33,765 nt of DNA from Megasphaera geminata F0357. Its GTDB lineage: Bacteria > Bacillota > Negativicutes > Veillonellales > Megasphaeraceae. The notes beneath the pieces were generated by a model, which did not search any database, was not told the DNA's origin, and worked only from the letters and a program-made list of their open reading frames with translations. Position 1 is the stretch's first letter. Each line of letters opens with the position of its first letter. The DNA is taken from assembly GCF_000239275.1 (NCBI RefSeq), contig NZ_JH417603.1:54016-87780 (forward strand). Reading direction: 5' to 3'. This document shows positions 1 through 8,254 of this stretch, piece after piece. A program made the translations under genes and the position numbers.

Positions 1-352
1 CAGGCAAGGCTTTAATACAAACGAGCAAAACAACTCCCTTCCCTTCCGGCGTAATCAGGCCCCAATGGCTGCCAATCAGGGGATATAGCGAATATAAGGT
101 ATCCGTATACCACCGCGTAAACGCATTTTGAGACGGATCCGAAACGATTTTCATATTGAGGAAAGACATGGCAAAGAAATAGACGAGACCGATAAACAAC
201 ATCCGTTTTCTCGTCTTTTTTGCAGTTTCCATACAAATGCGTTCTTTATCTTCTTGGCTGAGTTCCGCCAACACCTTGCTTCTTAGGCAAGTCTGCTTAA
301 ATCTATACAGGGTGTACTTGTATATAAAAGATTTCCGTATATCCATGGACAT
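1..352 (-). CDS. Small membrane protein, partial (cut by left window edge)
   Basis: I do not recognise this protein. Reading the minus strand from an ATG at 352 gives at least 117 residues without a stop, running off the left edge. The N-terminus is basic and polar (residues 1-50), followed by a hydrophobic stretch at about 51-67 that should be a membrane segment, then a soluble part rich in Tyr and Trp, and a second hydrophobic patch at about 106-113. The start follows the stop of the next upstream gene by 5 bases, with AGGA about 8 bases before it, so the two are probably co-transcribed. An ATG two codons later (346) is also possible. The alternative frame at 12-236 lacks such a structure and is a shadow. 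Confidence 0.6.
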   Translation of the reverse strand, partial: MSMDIRKSFIYKYTLYRFKQTCLRSKVLAELSQEDKERICMETAKKTRKRMLFIGLVYFFAMSFLNMKIVSDPSQNAFTRWYTDTLYSLYPLIGSHWGLITPEGKGVVLLVCIKALP

Positions 353-357
353 CCGCT

Positions 358-696
358 TTATCCTACCGTGCTCATAACTTTACCGATATAATAAATACCG
401 CCCATAAAAGCACCGATTACCGACAAACACGCTAAGGAAGAGGCGGCGATAATCAATAATTCCTGATTCCGTTCTCTTCCCTTGCGAAAACCCGAAACGA
501 TAACCGCTAACTTCAAGAGCGCACTCAGACCGCCTATAAACGCTCCGCCTAAGAACGCAACACTAAGCATGTAGCCTCCCATATCGGAACCGCCTATGAG
601 TATTGCCATACCGCAAAAAAAGCAAACATACAGAAACACATCCAAGAAGATGGACAATCCCAGTAAAAGCTTTTCTCTCTGTCCGCTGCAGTTCAT
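358..696 (-). CDS. Small multi-spanning membrane protein of unknown function
   Basis: This 112-residue protein is not one I recognise. It is mostly hydrophobic, with four likely membrane segments at about residues 11-33, 39-64 (possibly split by glycines) and 83-104, and a basic loop KGRER in between, so it sits in the inner membrane. I chose the ATG at 696 because a strong GGAGG lies 6 bases before it; the longer reading from 735 has no convincing ribosome site. A second good AGGAG with an ATG at 757 precedes it in another frame and opens a reading frame without membrane character, which I take as fortuitous or a short leader. It is followed after 5 bases by the partial gene at the window edge, so they form a pair. 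Confidence 0.6.
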   Translation of the reverse strand: MNCSGQREKLLLGLSIFLDVFLYVCFFCGMAILIGGSDMGGYMLSVAFLGGAFIGGLSALLKLAVIVSGFRKGRERNQELLIIAASSLACLSVIGAFMGGIYYIGKVMSTVG

Positions 697-828
697 AAAA
701 TCCCTCCAAACCCTCACGCTTGCGGCCATGTTCATACCGGTAGCTGTAATATATCATATTTTTCTCCTGTTCACTACACGGGAGAAGTGACAGCGAGATT
801 CTGTATATTGATTATTTTAGGTTCTATG

Positions 829-875
829 ATAAATGTTGGGGGGCGACACCTTTCGATGCCGCCCCCAACATTTAT
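829..875. terminator. Hairpin after the suf/DUF454 operon
   Basis: The arms 829-837 and 867-875 are perfectly complementary, and with one bulged G the stem continues through 839-845 and 860-866 (GGGGGCG with CGCCCCC). It lies 15 bases after the stop of the DUF454 gene, where the SUF operon should end. Neither side has a clear run of T, so it is a terminator by position more than by form. Confidence 0.5.
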
Positions 876-890
876 TCATAACTCCTTTTC

Positions 891-1305
891 TTATTCGGCG
901 GGATAGCCGCGACCCGTCTTTTTTGTTTTTACGATACATACCAGCGCTATCACATGCGCTGTCCAGACAACGGCTATCACCGCGACGGCCGGCAGTATGT
1001 GACGGGAAAAATAAGCCCCCCGTTCCCATGACGGCGGATACGGACAGCAGAATAGCCGTCTTTGCCCGCAGCGTCAGCGATTTATCCTTTTCATACGCTC
1101 CCACCGTTTTTCTGTACAGGGAGGAATTCAGGAATTTGCGATGGAATCGCTCGGAGCCGCGGGCCAGGCAAAACAACGTCACCATATAGAAGGGCACCGT
1201 AGGCAGCAACGGCAATACCGTACCTGCCGTACCCAGCCCGAAACTGACGGCGCCCGCGGCTAGCCACAGGTAACGTACAACCCCTTTCCGCTCACCGCCC
1301 TTCAT
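891..1305 (-). CDS. DUF454 (YbaN-like) inner membrane protein, frame interrupted
   Basis: The N-terminal frame gives a typical DUF454 start: a hydrophobic segment, then GTVLPLLPTVPFYMVTLFC, then a basic stretch with FHRKFLNSSLY and a second hydrophobic segment. The role of the family is unknown. The ATG at 1305 has GAGG 6 bases before it and overlaps the end of sufU by 14 bases, so it is coupled to the SUF operon. After GGLFF, near 1004-1011, the frame must shift: the next frame gives RHILPAVAVIAVVWTAHV and ends with a basic tail at a TAA at 891-893, which restores the usual last membrane segment and a length of about 137 residues. One extra base (or two missing) in the adjacent T and C runs explains it. 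The unshifted reading continues to 817 with a non-family tail. Confidence 0.7.
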
Positions 1306-1784
1306 GCTCTTCCTCTTTACAGGCGTTACCGGCATTTTCGCCGCCGTCCGGCTTGTCTTTTTTATGTTCCAATGCTTCCTTTAATGTATGCCAGGCAAGG
1401 ACCGCACACTTAACGCGGGCCGGCATATTGGAGATATTCTTCAGGGCAATGGCGTCTTCCAGCTCTTCCAGCTCGTCTTCGTCCGTCACTTCCCGCTTAA
1501 TCATGCTGAGAAAAAGGTCCGTCAGGCGGAGCGCTTCTTCCACGGTTTTACCTTTGATAACGTCGATCATCATATCGGCCGAAGCCCGGCTGATCGCGCA
1601 GCCGTGGCCCGTATAGGCCGCATCTCTGACGATTCCGTCTTCAATTTTCGGCCAGTGTGATGTCGTCGCCGCAGCTCGGGTTATGCCCGTGCTCGGACAG
1701 GTTCGCTCCCGCCAATTCATGTTTATTCGCCTGTGCCTGGTTATGCTCCAGAAGAATATCGGAATATAATTGATCCATTTCCAT
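1292..1784 (-). CDS. sufU: SufU Fe-S assembly / sulfur-transfer protein, frame interrupted
   Basis: SufU accepts sulfur from the SufS cysteine desulfurase in Gram-positive type SUF systems and binds zinc. The ATG at 1784 follows AAGGAG, which itself overlaps the stop of sufS, and opens a frame with LLEHNQAQANKH and NPSCGDDITLAEN that stops at TGA 1641-1643. The rest, from IEDGIV through GHGCAISRASADMM and RVKCAVLAW, lies in another frame ending at 1292. The three zinc/sulfur cysteines and the Asp of CGD are all present, but split across the break. The shift near 1640-1656 equals one extra base or two missing; two missing would restore the usual spacing of 25 residues between the first two cysteines (judged against Bacillus subtilis SufU from memory). 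The C-terminus has a charged extension of about 25 residues. Confidence 0.85.
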
Positions 1785-1798
1785 GCTGCTGTCGCTCC

Positions 1799-3019
1799 TT
1801 AGTCTTTAAATCCCATTTGTTTACGGACAAGCGGCAGTTTTTCAAGGAAATAATCCACTTCTTCCGGTGTATTGTACACATAAAAGCTTACGCGGTTCGA
1901 CGCTTCCGCGTGGATATGCGCGCCGTAAGGCTGCGCACAATGATGGCCAGAACGAATGGCGATGCCGTAGCTGTCAAGGATCGTCGCCGCGTCATGGGGG
2001 TGTACGCCGTCGATAGTAAACGAGATAACGCCCGTTTTTTCTTCGGGATCCGTGCTGCCGATAATATGAATATACGGTAGCTTTTTCATACCGTCAAGAC
2101 AGCGTTTCGTCAGTCCTTCTTCGTGCGCTTCAATATTGTCCCAGCCGATTTTCTCCAGGTAATCAATAGCCGCATGCAGGGCTACCGCGCCTTCCACATT
2201 TTCCGTACCCGCTTCAAATTTAAAGGGCAGTACGTTAAAGGTCGTTGTCTGTTCCCGGACATATTCGATCATGTCACCGCCGAGAAGGAACGGTTCCATA
2301 TCATTCAGAAGGCCCCGTTTTCCGTAGAGTACGCCCGTACCGGCGGACGCAAGCATTTTATGACCCGAGAAGACGAGAAAATCGCAATCCCAGTCCTGCA
2401 CGTCCACTTTCATGTGAGGGACGGCCTGCGCCGCGTCCACGACGGCAATCGCCCCCGCACGGTGTGCCCGTTCGACCAGCTCTTTTACGGGCCGCTTCAT
2501 ACCCAACACGTTACTGACCGCCGCAAAAGACACGATCTTCGTTTTTTCATCGATCTTGGCAAGGTCTTCGTCCGTAAAGCGGCCTTCCCCGTCAAGATAC
2601 ATGTACACCAATTCGGCGCCCGTCACCCGACAGACGCGCTGCCAGGTGACGAGATTGGCATGGTGTTCCGAAATGGGAATGACGATCTTATCGCCCTTTT
2701 TCAGCCGGGTTTCCGCATAGCTGCGCGCAATCAGGTTAAGCCCCTCCGTGGCGTTGCGTACGAAAATAATTTCTTCGCCGTATTTTGCGTTGATCAGTTT
2801 TCGTACCGCTTCACGGGCCTCATCGTACAGCCGGGAGGCTTCCACGCTGAGAATATGGGCGCCGCGGTGGGGATTGCCGTTATGGTTTTCCAGTAAATCG
2901 ACAATCGCGTCAATAACCTGTTTCGGTTTCTGTGTCGTAGCCGCATTATCAAAATACACAAGCCGATGGCTGTTATGCATTTTTTTCAGAATAGGAAAAT
3001 CTTCTCGAATATTTTTCAT
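1799..3019 (-). CDS. sufS: Cysteine desulfurase SufS
   Basis: SufS is a PLP enzyme that takes sulfur from cysteine as a persulfide and passes it to SufU for Fe-S cluster assembly in the cytoplasm. The 406-residue protein begins with the class II signature FDNAATTQKP, has the PLP-binding lysine in FSGHKMLASAGTG and the catalytic cysteine in RSGHHCAQPYG, followed by NRVSFYVYNT. I chose ATG 3019 over the longer reading from 3094 because AAAGGGG precedes it and the family starts at this point; the extra 25 residues would lie inside sufD. The gap to sufD is 13 bases. Its stop codon TAA is part of the ribosome site of sufU. Confidence 0.96.
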   Translation of the reverse strand: MKNIREDFPILKKMHNSHRLVYFDNAATTQKPKQVIDAIVDLLENHNGNPHRGAHILSVEASRLYDEAREAVRKLINAKYGEEIIFVRNATEGLNLIARSYAETRLKKGDKIVIPISEHHANLVTWQRVCRVTGAELVYMYLDGEGRFTDEDLAKIDEKTKIVSFAAVSNVLGMKRPVKELVERAHRAGAIAVVDAAQAVPHMKVDVQDWDCDFLVFSGHKMLASAGTGVLYGKRGLLNDMEPFLLGGDMIEYVREQTTTFNVLPFKFEAGTENVEGAVALHAAIDYLEKIGWDNIEAHEEGLTKRCLDGMKKLPYIHIIGSTDPEEKTGVISFTIDGVHPHDAATILDSYGIAIRSGHHCAQPYGAHIHAEASNRVSFYVYNTPEEVDYFLEKLPLVRKQMGFKD

Positions 3020-3032
3020 GGCAATCCCCTTT

Positions 3033-4106
3033 CTATTCGCGCGCCCGCATTTTTTTACGCGCCGCTTCAAGTACGCGCTTTGCAAGCGCCGCATCGCCCA
3101 ATGCGTCGATTACGGGACGGATGTTCGATTCGACGATAATGAGCTGCGCCCCCTTTTCACTGAAACCGCGGCTCATCAGATAGTAGAGCTTATCCTTGTC
3201 AATCTGGCCGGCGCTGCTGGCATGATTCCCTTCCATGTCGTCTTCTTTGCAAAGCAGAAGAGGCAACGATACGGCGTGTACCCGGGGACTCAGCAGCAGG
3301 CATTCGTCCGTTTCCGAACCGACCGCTTTTTTGCAGCCGCGCAGGAAATCGATAGTACCGCGAAAATTCTTTTTCGACCTGTCCGTAAGGGCACCGGTCG
3401 CGAGGATATCGGCATGTGATTTTTCGCCTTTCTGCGCCACCCAATATGAAAAATCGAGAACCTGCTCATCATGACCGATGTACATGGCGCGGCTGCCGAA
3501 CTTGCTTTCGGCGCCGTCAAGATCCGTCTTGTAATACAAAATAACCGCCCGGCTTCCCAATTCGGCATTTACATAGCGGACATCGCTGTTTTCCCCGGAA
3601 CGGACATAGCGATGTTCAATATGGCGTACATGTTCGCCGTTGAACTGCACTTTTTTTACGGTCACTTTAGCGCCTTTCGCCGCTTCAATGTATTCCGCAA
3701 TATTTACGGCGCCGTTTTTTGCATCTCCTTCAAAAAGAAGATATACTTCCACCTCACTGTTGGCGGCCGCTTCAATTTTCAGCTGCGCCGCAAGATAGGG
3801 AACGGCTTCGCTTACGTTATACGTCAGGCGCACGGAACCTTTAGCCCCCTCGGGAACCGTGACGGAACACCCGTTCATGCTGTGATTCAAGGCGTCGCGC
3901 AGCGATTCGCCGCTTGCCCCGGCAAAATCACCCAAATCGTCAAGGCCGTTCCCCTGATAAAAAGAAACGGTCACATCGCCGACCGTCCGGTTTTCTATGT
4001 CGACGGACGGAAGATACGGCGCTTCCTGCCGTTCCAATTCCAGGTGATTGACCTTCATCCAGCGGAAGGTAGGACGAGGCAGTTCGTTGTACAGTTCTTT
4101 ACTCAT
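3033..4106 (-). CDS. sufD: Fe-S cluster scaffold complex subunit SufD
   Basis: SufD pairs with SufB in the SufBC2D scaffold that builds Fe-S clusters. The 357-residue protein shows the beta-helix core common to SufB and SufD, with EYIEAAKGAKVTVKKVQFN, and the C-terminal helical part LMSRGFSEKGAQLIIVES that is also found in SufB and helps bind SufC. The start at 4106 has GGGAGGG just before it and lies 13 bases after the sufB stop; an ATG 4 bases earlier runs into a stop after three codons and is not used. It is shorter than enterobacterial SufD, as is normal in Firmicutes. Confidence 0.93.
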   Translation of the reverse strand: MSKELYNELPRPTFRWMKVNHLELERQEAPYLPSVDIENRTVGDVTVSFYQGNGLDDLGDFAGASGESLRDALNHSMNGCSVTVPEGAKGSVRLTYNVSEAVPYLAAQLKIEAAANSEVEVYLLFEGDAKNGAVNIAEYIEAAKGAKVTVKKVQFNGEHVRHIEHRYVRSGENSDVRYVNAELGSRAVILYYKTDLDGAESKFGSRAMYIGHDEQVLDFSYWVAQKGEKSHADILATGALTDRSKKNFRGTIDFLRGCKKAVGSETDECLLLSPRVHAVSLPLLLCKEDDMEGNHASSAGQIDKDKLYYLMSRGFSEKGAQLIIVESNIRPVIDALGDAALAKRVLEAARKKMRARE

Positions 4107-4119
4107 TCATTACCCTCCC

Positions 4120-5550
4120 CTATTTCAATGAACCTTTCAGTTCCAGATTAATCAGATTATTCATTTCCACCGCATATTCCAGCGGAAGCGCTTTCGAAAC
4201 GGGTTCCACAAACCCCCGGACCAGCATGGCCCGCGCCTCTTCTTCGCTGAGCCCGCGGCTCATCAGGTAATAAACGGCCTCATCGGAGATGCGGCCGATT
4301 TTGGCTTCATGGCCCAGGTCGATATTATCGTTTTTGACGATAATCGCGGGAATCGTGTCGGATTGAGAAATTTCATCCAGCATAAGCGATTCGCAGCTGA
4401 CGTTTGATTTTGCACCTTCCGCCTTTTCGTTGATGATGACGGCGCCGCGATAAATACAAACGCCGCCGCTCTTGGAAAGGGATTTCGAATCAATATTGCT
4501 CGTCGTATGCGGCGCATTGTGCACCACCTTCGAGCCCGTATCCAGAAACTGGCCCTTACCGGCAAAAGTCACGCCGGTAAATTCACAGTGCGCGCCTTCG
4601 CCCTGGAGGATGGTCATCGGATAGAGACAGGATGTATGCGAACCGAAAGAGCCGGTTACCCAGTTCATCGTACCGTTTTTGCCGACGACGGACCGTTTCG
4701 TGTTCATGTTGTACATATTCTTCGACCAGTTTTCAATCGTCGAGTACGTCAACGTCGCCTCGTCACCGACGAAGAGCTCGACAGCGCCGGCATGCAGGTT
4801 GGCGACATTGTACTTCGGCGCGGAACAGCCTTCGATGAAGTGCACTTTCGCGCCTTTTTCCACGATGATCAACGTGTGCTCGAACTGGCCGGCCCCGGGG
4901 GCGTTCAGACGGAAATAACTCTGCAACGGGATTTTCACGTCCACGCCGGCGGGAACATATACGAAGGAGCCGCCGGACCATACGGCGCCGTGGAGAGCCG
5001 CAAACTTGTGATCTGTCGGCGGAATGAGTTTCATGAAGTGCTTCCGTACTATATCTTCATGCTCTTTCAGGGCCGTGTCAAAGTCCGTATAGACGACGCC
5101 CTGCTTGACCAGTTCTTCCTGAATACTGTGGTACACAACTTCCGAATCATATTGCGCGCCGACGCCGGCAAGGGATGTCTTTTCCGCTTCGGGGATGCCG
5201 AGACGATCGAACGTATCCTTAATGTCTTCGGGCACTTCGCTCCAATCGGCTTTCAGGCCCGCATCGGGACGTACATACGTAATAATATTATCCATCTGAA
5301 GTTCGCTGATATCGGGCCCCCAGTCGGGATAATCGATGGTATAGAACAGCTCCAGGGACTTCAGGCGTTCTTCGAGCATCCAGGCCGGTTCATCCTTTTG
5401 CCCGGAAATTTCCCGGACGATGTCTTCCGTAAGGCCCGCTTCCGTCTTATAAGCATAGTTGAAATCTTTCTTAAAGTTATATACATTGCCGAAATCGGAA
5501 AAGGCATTAATCGTTTCCCGTTCCCGGGCCAGTCTTGTTTCTTCAGCCAT
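4120..5550 (-). CDS. sufB: Fe-S cluster scaffold protein SufB
   Basis: SufB is the main scaffold subunit on which the nascent cluster forms, with SufD and the SufC ATPase. The 476-residue protein has KHFMKLIPPTDHKFAALH, GGSFVYVPAGV, the beta-helix with FIEGCSAPKYN, and NVSCESLMLDE near the C-terminus, which holds the conserved cysteine near the cluster site, then the SRGLSEEEARAML helices. I chose ATG 5550, preceded by AGGAGG at 6 bases, rather than the longer reading from 5640, which would overlap sufC by 80 bases and add a non-family basic stretch. The gap to sufC is 10 bases. Confidence 0.95.
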   Translation of the reverse strand: MAEETRLARERETINAFSDFGNVYNFKKDFNYAYKTEAGLTEDIVREISGQKDEPAWMLEERLKSLELFYTIDYPDWGPDISELQMDNIITYVRPDAGLKADWSEVPEDIKDTFDRLGIPEAEKTSLAGVGAQYDSEVVYHSIQEELVKQGVVYTDFDTALKEHEDIVRKHFMKLIPPTDHKFAALHGAVWSGGSFVYVPAGVDVKIPLQSYFRLNAPGAGQFEHTLIIVEKGAKVHFIEGCSAPKYNVANLHAGAVELFVGDEATLTYSTIENWSKNMYNMNTKRSVVGKNGTMNWVTGSFGSHTSCLYPMTILQGEGAHCEFTGVTFAGKGQFLDTGSKVVHNAPHTTSNIDSKSLSKSGGVCIYRGAVIINEKAEGAKSNVSCESLMLDEISQSDTIPAIIVKNDNIDLGHEAKIGRISDEAVYYLMSRGLSEEEARAMLVRGFVEPVSKALPLEYAVEMNNLINLELKGSLK

Positions 5551-5560
5551 CCTGCGCCTC

Positions 5561-6307
5561 CTATTGCAACCGCGTCCTGTAGATGTCATATCCGTGGGCT
5601 TCGATTTCACCGATGAGAGCCGCCCCGTCGGTCCTGACAATTTTGCCGTCCAGAAGGATGTGCACGAAATCGGGTTTTAAGTACTGCAAAATTTCGCTGT
5701 GATGCGTAATGATAAGGACCGCGTTTCCCGCGTCGTGATACCGGGAAACCGTTCCGGAAACAACGCGGACCGCATCGACGTCCAGACCGGAATCGATTTC
5801 GTCAAGCATGGTCAGCTTCGGTTCAAGCATACACATCTGGAGAATTTCCGTTTTCTTCCGTTCACCGCCGGAAAAACCGTCGTTCACGTACCGTTCGGCA
5901 TAGGACTTGTCCATCAGGAGCTGATCCATTTGCGCGCGCAGCTTCTTGCGGAACGGCATAATGCGTTGTGTTTCTCCCGAAACGGTGCTCTTGGCATTGC
6001 GGATAAAATTTTCCACACTGATCCCCTGTACGGCGATAGGATTTTGAAAAGCCATGAAGATACCGAGCTTGGCACGCTCGTTAACCGGCATATCCGTTAT
6101 ATCGGCGCCTTCAAAATAGATCCTGCCGCCGGTTATGCGGTATGCGGGATTCCCCATAATCGCATGAAACAGAGTTGACTTACCGGCGCCGTTAGAACCC
6201 ATGATCACATGTATTTCACCTTTATTAATCACCAGATCGAGTCCCTTAAGAATATCCTTTCCTTCCACGGTTACCTTAAGGTTTTCCACTCGTAATAATT
6301 CACTCAT
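5561..6307 (-). CDS. sufC: Fe-S assembly ATPase SufC
   Basis: SufC is the ABC-type ATPase of the SufBCD scaffold. The 248-residue protein has the Walker A motif GSNGAGKST, a Q-loop at AFQNP, the ABC signature FSGGERKK, Walker B LTMLDEIDSGLD and the switch histidine in ITHHSE. It is the first gene of the operon, behind a promoter at 6357-6385 and AGGAG at 9 bases before ATG. The order C-B-D-S-U differs from the C-D-S-U-B order of Bacillus. No Fur-like or IscR-like site is obvious to me in the 70-base leader. Confidence 0.96.
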   Translation of the reverse strand: MSELLRVENLKVTVEGKDILKGLDLVINKGEIHVIMGSNGAGKSTLFHAIMGNPAYRITGGRIYFEGADITDMPVNERAKLGIFMAFQNPIAVQGISVENFIRNAKSTVSGETQRIMPFRKKLRAQMDQLLMDKSYAERYVNDGFSGGERKKTEILQMCMLEPKLTMLDEIDSGLDVDAVRVVSGTVSRYHDAGNAVLIITHHSEILQYLKPDFVHILLDGKIVRTDGAALIGEIEAHGYDIYRTRLQ

Positions 6308-6356
6308 TGCGTATCACTCCTGTATAAACATTTAACTCTCATTTTTTGCTACACTT

Positions 6357-6385
6357 AGATTACTCCAACCTTTTCGCAAAGTCAA
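6357..6385 (-). promoter_or_regulatory. Sigma-70 type promoter of the suf operon
   Basis: On the minus strand TTGACT (6385-6380) and TAATCT (6362-6357) are separated by 17 bases. The -10 box lies 49 bases before the sufC start. Confidence 0.7.
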
Positions 6386-6409
6386 CCTTTTTAGTGCATT
6401 TTAAAAATA

Positions 6410-6619
6410 CTACTCATTATTTTCTTTTTCATCGTCATCCATACCGTATTTATCACGCAGTTTCCGCCGTTTATCGCTATGCAGCCAAAGCTGCATGAGT
6501 ACGGTGGTGCAGGCCAGGATAAGGAGCCCGCCGAGCAGGGCCGACATTCCTTCTTTATTAATTGCATATAATAAATATCCGAAAACGACAACCCAGAGAA
6601 AAATCCGCAGCTTACTCAT
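6410..6619 (-). CDS. Small membrane protein coupled to the SCIFF maturase
   Basis: This 69-residue protein has two likely membrane segments (about residues 5-19 and 27-43) and a charged tail with RRKLRDKYGMDDDEKENNE, which is expected in the cytoplasm. I do not recognise a family. Its ATG lies inside the last codons of the maturase gene, an 8-base overlap (ATGAGTAA), so translation is probably coupled. That position suggests a job in the same locus, possibly with the membrane or export side of the peptide, but nothing in the sequence proves it. There is no clear terminator between it and the suf promoter that starts 25 bases further on. Confidence 0.65.
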   Translation of the reverse strand: MSKLRIFLWVVVFGYLLYAINKEGMSALLGGLLILACTTVLMQLWLHSDKRRKLRDKYGMDDDEKENNE

Positions 6620-8015
6620 TTATCACGGCCCGCCTTTCTTCGGCCTTTTTCATGGCAATGACGGCCTGAATATACATGGCGCATTCAATGCGTTTTTTCT
6701 GAATCTGACAGCCCATCTCATAAGGCGTTTCCATACTGCCGCCATACTTGATATTATTGGCATGACAGCCGCCGCTGCAGAAAAATTTGGCCCAGCATTT
6801 GCAGCATGCCGGCTTGTTGAGAACGTGCATATCCCGGAAACGCCGGGGCAGGACGGTATCGGTAATGCCGTCGTACACATTGCCGACAATATACGCTTCC
6901 TGCCCGACGAACTGATGACACGGATAAATGTCCCCGTTCGGCACGACGCACATGTATTCATGTCCCGCACCGCAGCCGCGGAGACGTTTGGCAATGCACG
7001 GGCCCCTGTAAAGATCCATGATAAAGTGGTAATAGACAATCGGATTCCCGCTGAAATACCGCTCCAGATACAGGTCGGTCAGGGCTTCATATTCTTTATA
7101 AACACGCGGCAAATCGGTCGCGTCAATAGCATAAGACAGATCGTCGCCGACGACAGGCTCCATGGAGAGTCCTTCAAAGCCGAGGTCCGCCATATGTTCC
7201 ACGTCAGTTGCAAAATCAAGATTATACTTTGTATACGTGCCCCGCACATAATACTCTTCACCGTTGCGCCGGGCGACGGCTTTCTTTAAATTTTTCACCG
7301 TCGCGGCATATGAACCGCGCCCGCCCGCATCGGGACGCATACGGTTATGTACGCTTTCACGGCCGTCCATGCTGAGGATCAGGCTGATGCGGTTGTCCGT
7401 AAGGTATTTGATTTTAGCCTCGTCGAGGAGCGTACCGTTTGTCGTCAGGGACAGCTTGAATACCTTGTCATGGATTTTTTCCTGTTCCCGGATGTAGGCA
7501 ATCGTTTGTTTCACGACATCAAAATTCATGAGCGGTTCGCCGCCGAAGAAGTCGACCTCACAGTGCCGCCGTTTGCCGGCGGAGCTTGCTATGAGAAAAT
7601 CAACGGCCGCCCTGGCGACATCGAAGCTCATGAGCTCGCGTTTATGCGTATCATAATCCCCCTGCGAGGCAAAGCAGTATTTACAGCGCAGATTACAATC
7701 ATGAGCGATATTGAGACAGAGTGATTTGACGACGGGTTTTTCGTCGGCCACGACTTCAAAGGCTTCACACATGGGCGCAAAAAGCATTTCCGCCCTGATG
7801 AGTTCATCCAGTTCGGCCATGGCTTCCGTCAGTTCTTCACGTCCGTACCTGCCGGCAAGGGCTGTGTAAACAGCCTCTTTATTATGCCCCGTATATGTAT
7901 CGAGTATATCGTACGTGACGGCGTCAATGACATTAATGATGCCGCTGTTTACATCAAGCAGCATATGCACGCCGTTCTGAATATATTTATGGATCATCGG
8001 TCCGATTTTTTCCAT
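6612..8015 (-). CDS. scfB: SCIFF peptide radical SAM/SPASM maturase
   Basis: The enzyme should install thioether bonds between cysteines and acceptor residues of the SCIFF precursor encoded just upstream. At about 467 residues it has a PqqD-like leader-recognition region at the N-terminus (HKYIQNG, LLDVNSGIINVIDAV), the radical SAM motif CNLRCKYC (Cys107, 111, 114), FFGGEPLMNF, and a SPASM region with CGAGHEYMCVVPNG, CHQF and CCKCWAKFFCSGGC, typical of SCIFF maturases. Two adjacent ATGs (8018 and 8015) follow GGAGG; the second has the better 7-base spacing. An in-frame TTG at 8033 would swallow the ribosome site and is unlikely. It overlaps the next gene by 8 bases. Confidence 0.93.
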   Translation of the reverse strand: MEKIGPMIHKYIQNGVHMLLDVNSGIINVIDAVTYDILDTYTGHNKEAVYTALAGRYGREELTEAMAELDELIRAEMLFAPMCEAFEVVADEKPVVKSLCLNIAHDCNLRCKYCFASQGDYDTHKRELMSFDVARAAVDFLIASSAGKRRHCEVDFFGGEPLMNFDVVKQTIAYIREQEKIHDKVFKLSLTTNGTLLDEAKIKYLTDNRISLILSMDGRESVHNRMRPDAGGRGSYAATVKNLKKAVARRNGEEYYVRGTYTKYNLDFATDVEHMADLGFEGLSMEPVVGDDLSYAIDATDLPRVYKEYEALTDLYLERYFSGNPIVYYHFIMDLYRGPCIAKRLRGCGAGHEYMCVVPNGDIYPCHQFVGQEAYIVGNVYDGITDTVLPRRFRDMHVLNKPACCKCWAKFFCSGGCHANNIKYGGSMETPYEMGCQIQKKRIECAMYIQAVIAMKKAEERRAVINE

Positions 8016-8031
8016 CATGTTTCCTCCATAC

Positions 8032-8066
8032 AAAAAGAATACCCTTTACCGAAAATGGTAAAGGGT
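8032..8066 (-). terminator. Hairpin between SCIFF precursor and maturase (attenuator-like)
   Basis: Perfect 10-base arms ACCCTTTACC (8041-8050) and GGTAAAGGGT (8057-8066) enclose a 6-base loop. Read on the minus strand the stem is followed by ATTCTTTTT (8040-8032), a weak T tract. It starts 17 bases after the scfA stop and ends just before the scfB ribosome site, so it may stop most transcripts after the peptide gene or protect the 3' end of a short peptide mRNA. Confidence 0.75.
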
Positions 8067-8082
8067 GTCCCCTCCTGAAAAC

Positions 8083-8223
8083 TTATTTTGTGCAGACCTG
8101 GTTGCCTACCGTGCAAGATGTCTTGCAGGCGGACTGGCAGGAGGTCTGACATTCGCTGCACCCTGTGTGCTGAGCCGTTTTCTGGATAGATTCCGTATTA
8201 ATCGTGATAATATGCTTTGCCAT
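8083..8223 (-). CDS. scfA: SCIFF (six cysteines in forty-five residues) ranthipeptide precursor
   Basis: This 46-residue peptide is the substrate of the downstream maturase. It starts MAKHIITINTESI, a conserved SCIFF leader, and has six cysteines at positions 22, 25, 29, 33, 37 and 44, interspersed with Thr, Ser, Gln and Ala residues that are the usual thioether acceptors. The ATG at 8223 has GAGGTG 7 bases before it, and its own promoter lies at 8255-8283. The stop TAA is at 8083-8085. Ranthipeptides of this type are linked to quorum sensing and regulation in Clostridia; whether that holds here is inference. It is very short and easily missed by gene callers. Confidence 0.95.
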   Translation of the reverse strand: MAKHIITINTESIQKTAQHTGCSECQTSCQSACKTSCTVGNQVCTK

Positions 8224-8254
8224 GTCGGTTCACCTCACTACTGGTATCTGCTGT

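Noticed and set aside
563-757. 64-residue frame with a good AGGAG-ATG start
   Set aside because: The ribosome site is good, but the protein lacks hydrophobic structure and overlaps the better membrane-protein frame; at most a leader.
4507-5616. 369-residue plus-strand frame
   Set aside because: Shadow of sufB and sufC, with no recognisable domain or ribosome site.
6495-7289. 264-residue plus-strand frame across the maturase
   Set aside because: Antisense to the radical SAM/SPASM cysteines, which are clearly real on the minus strand.
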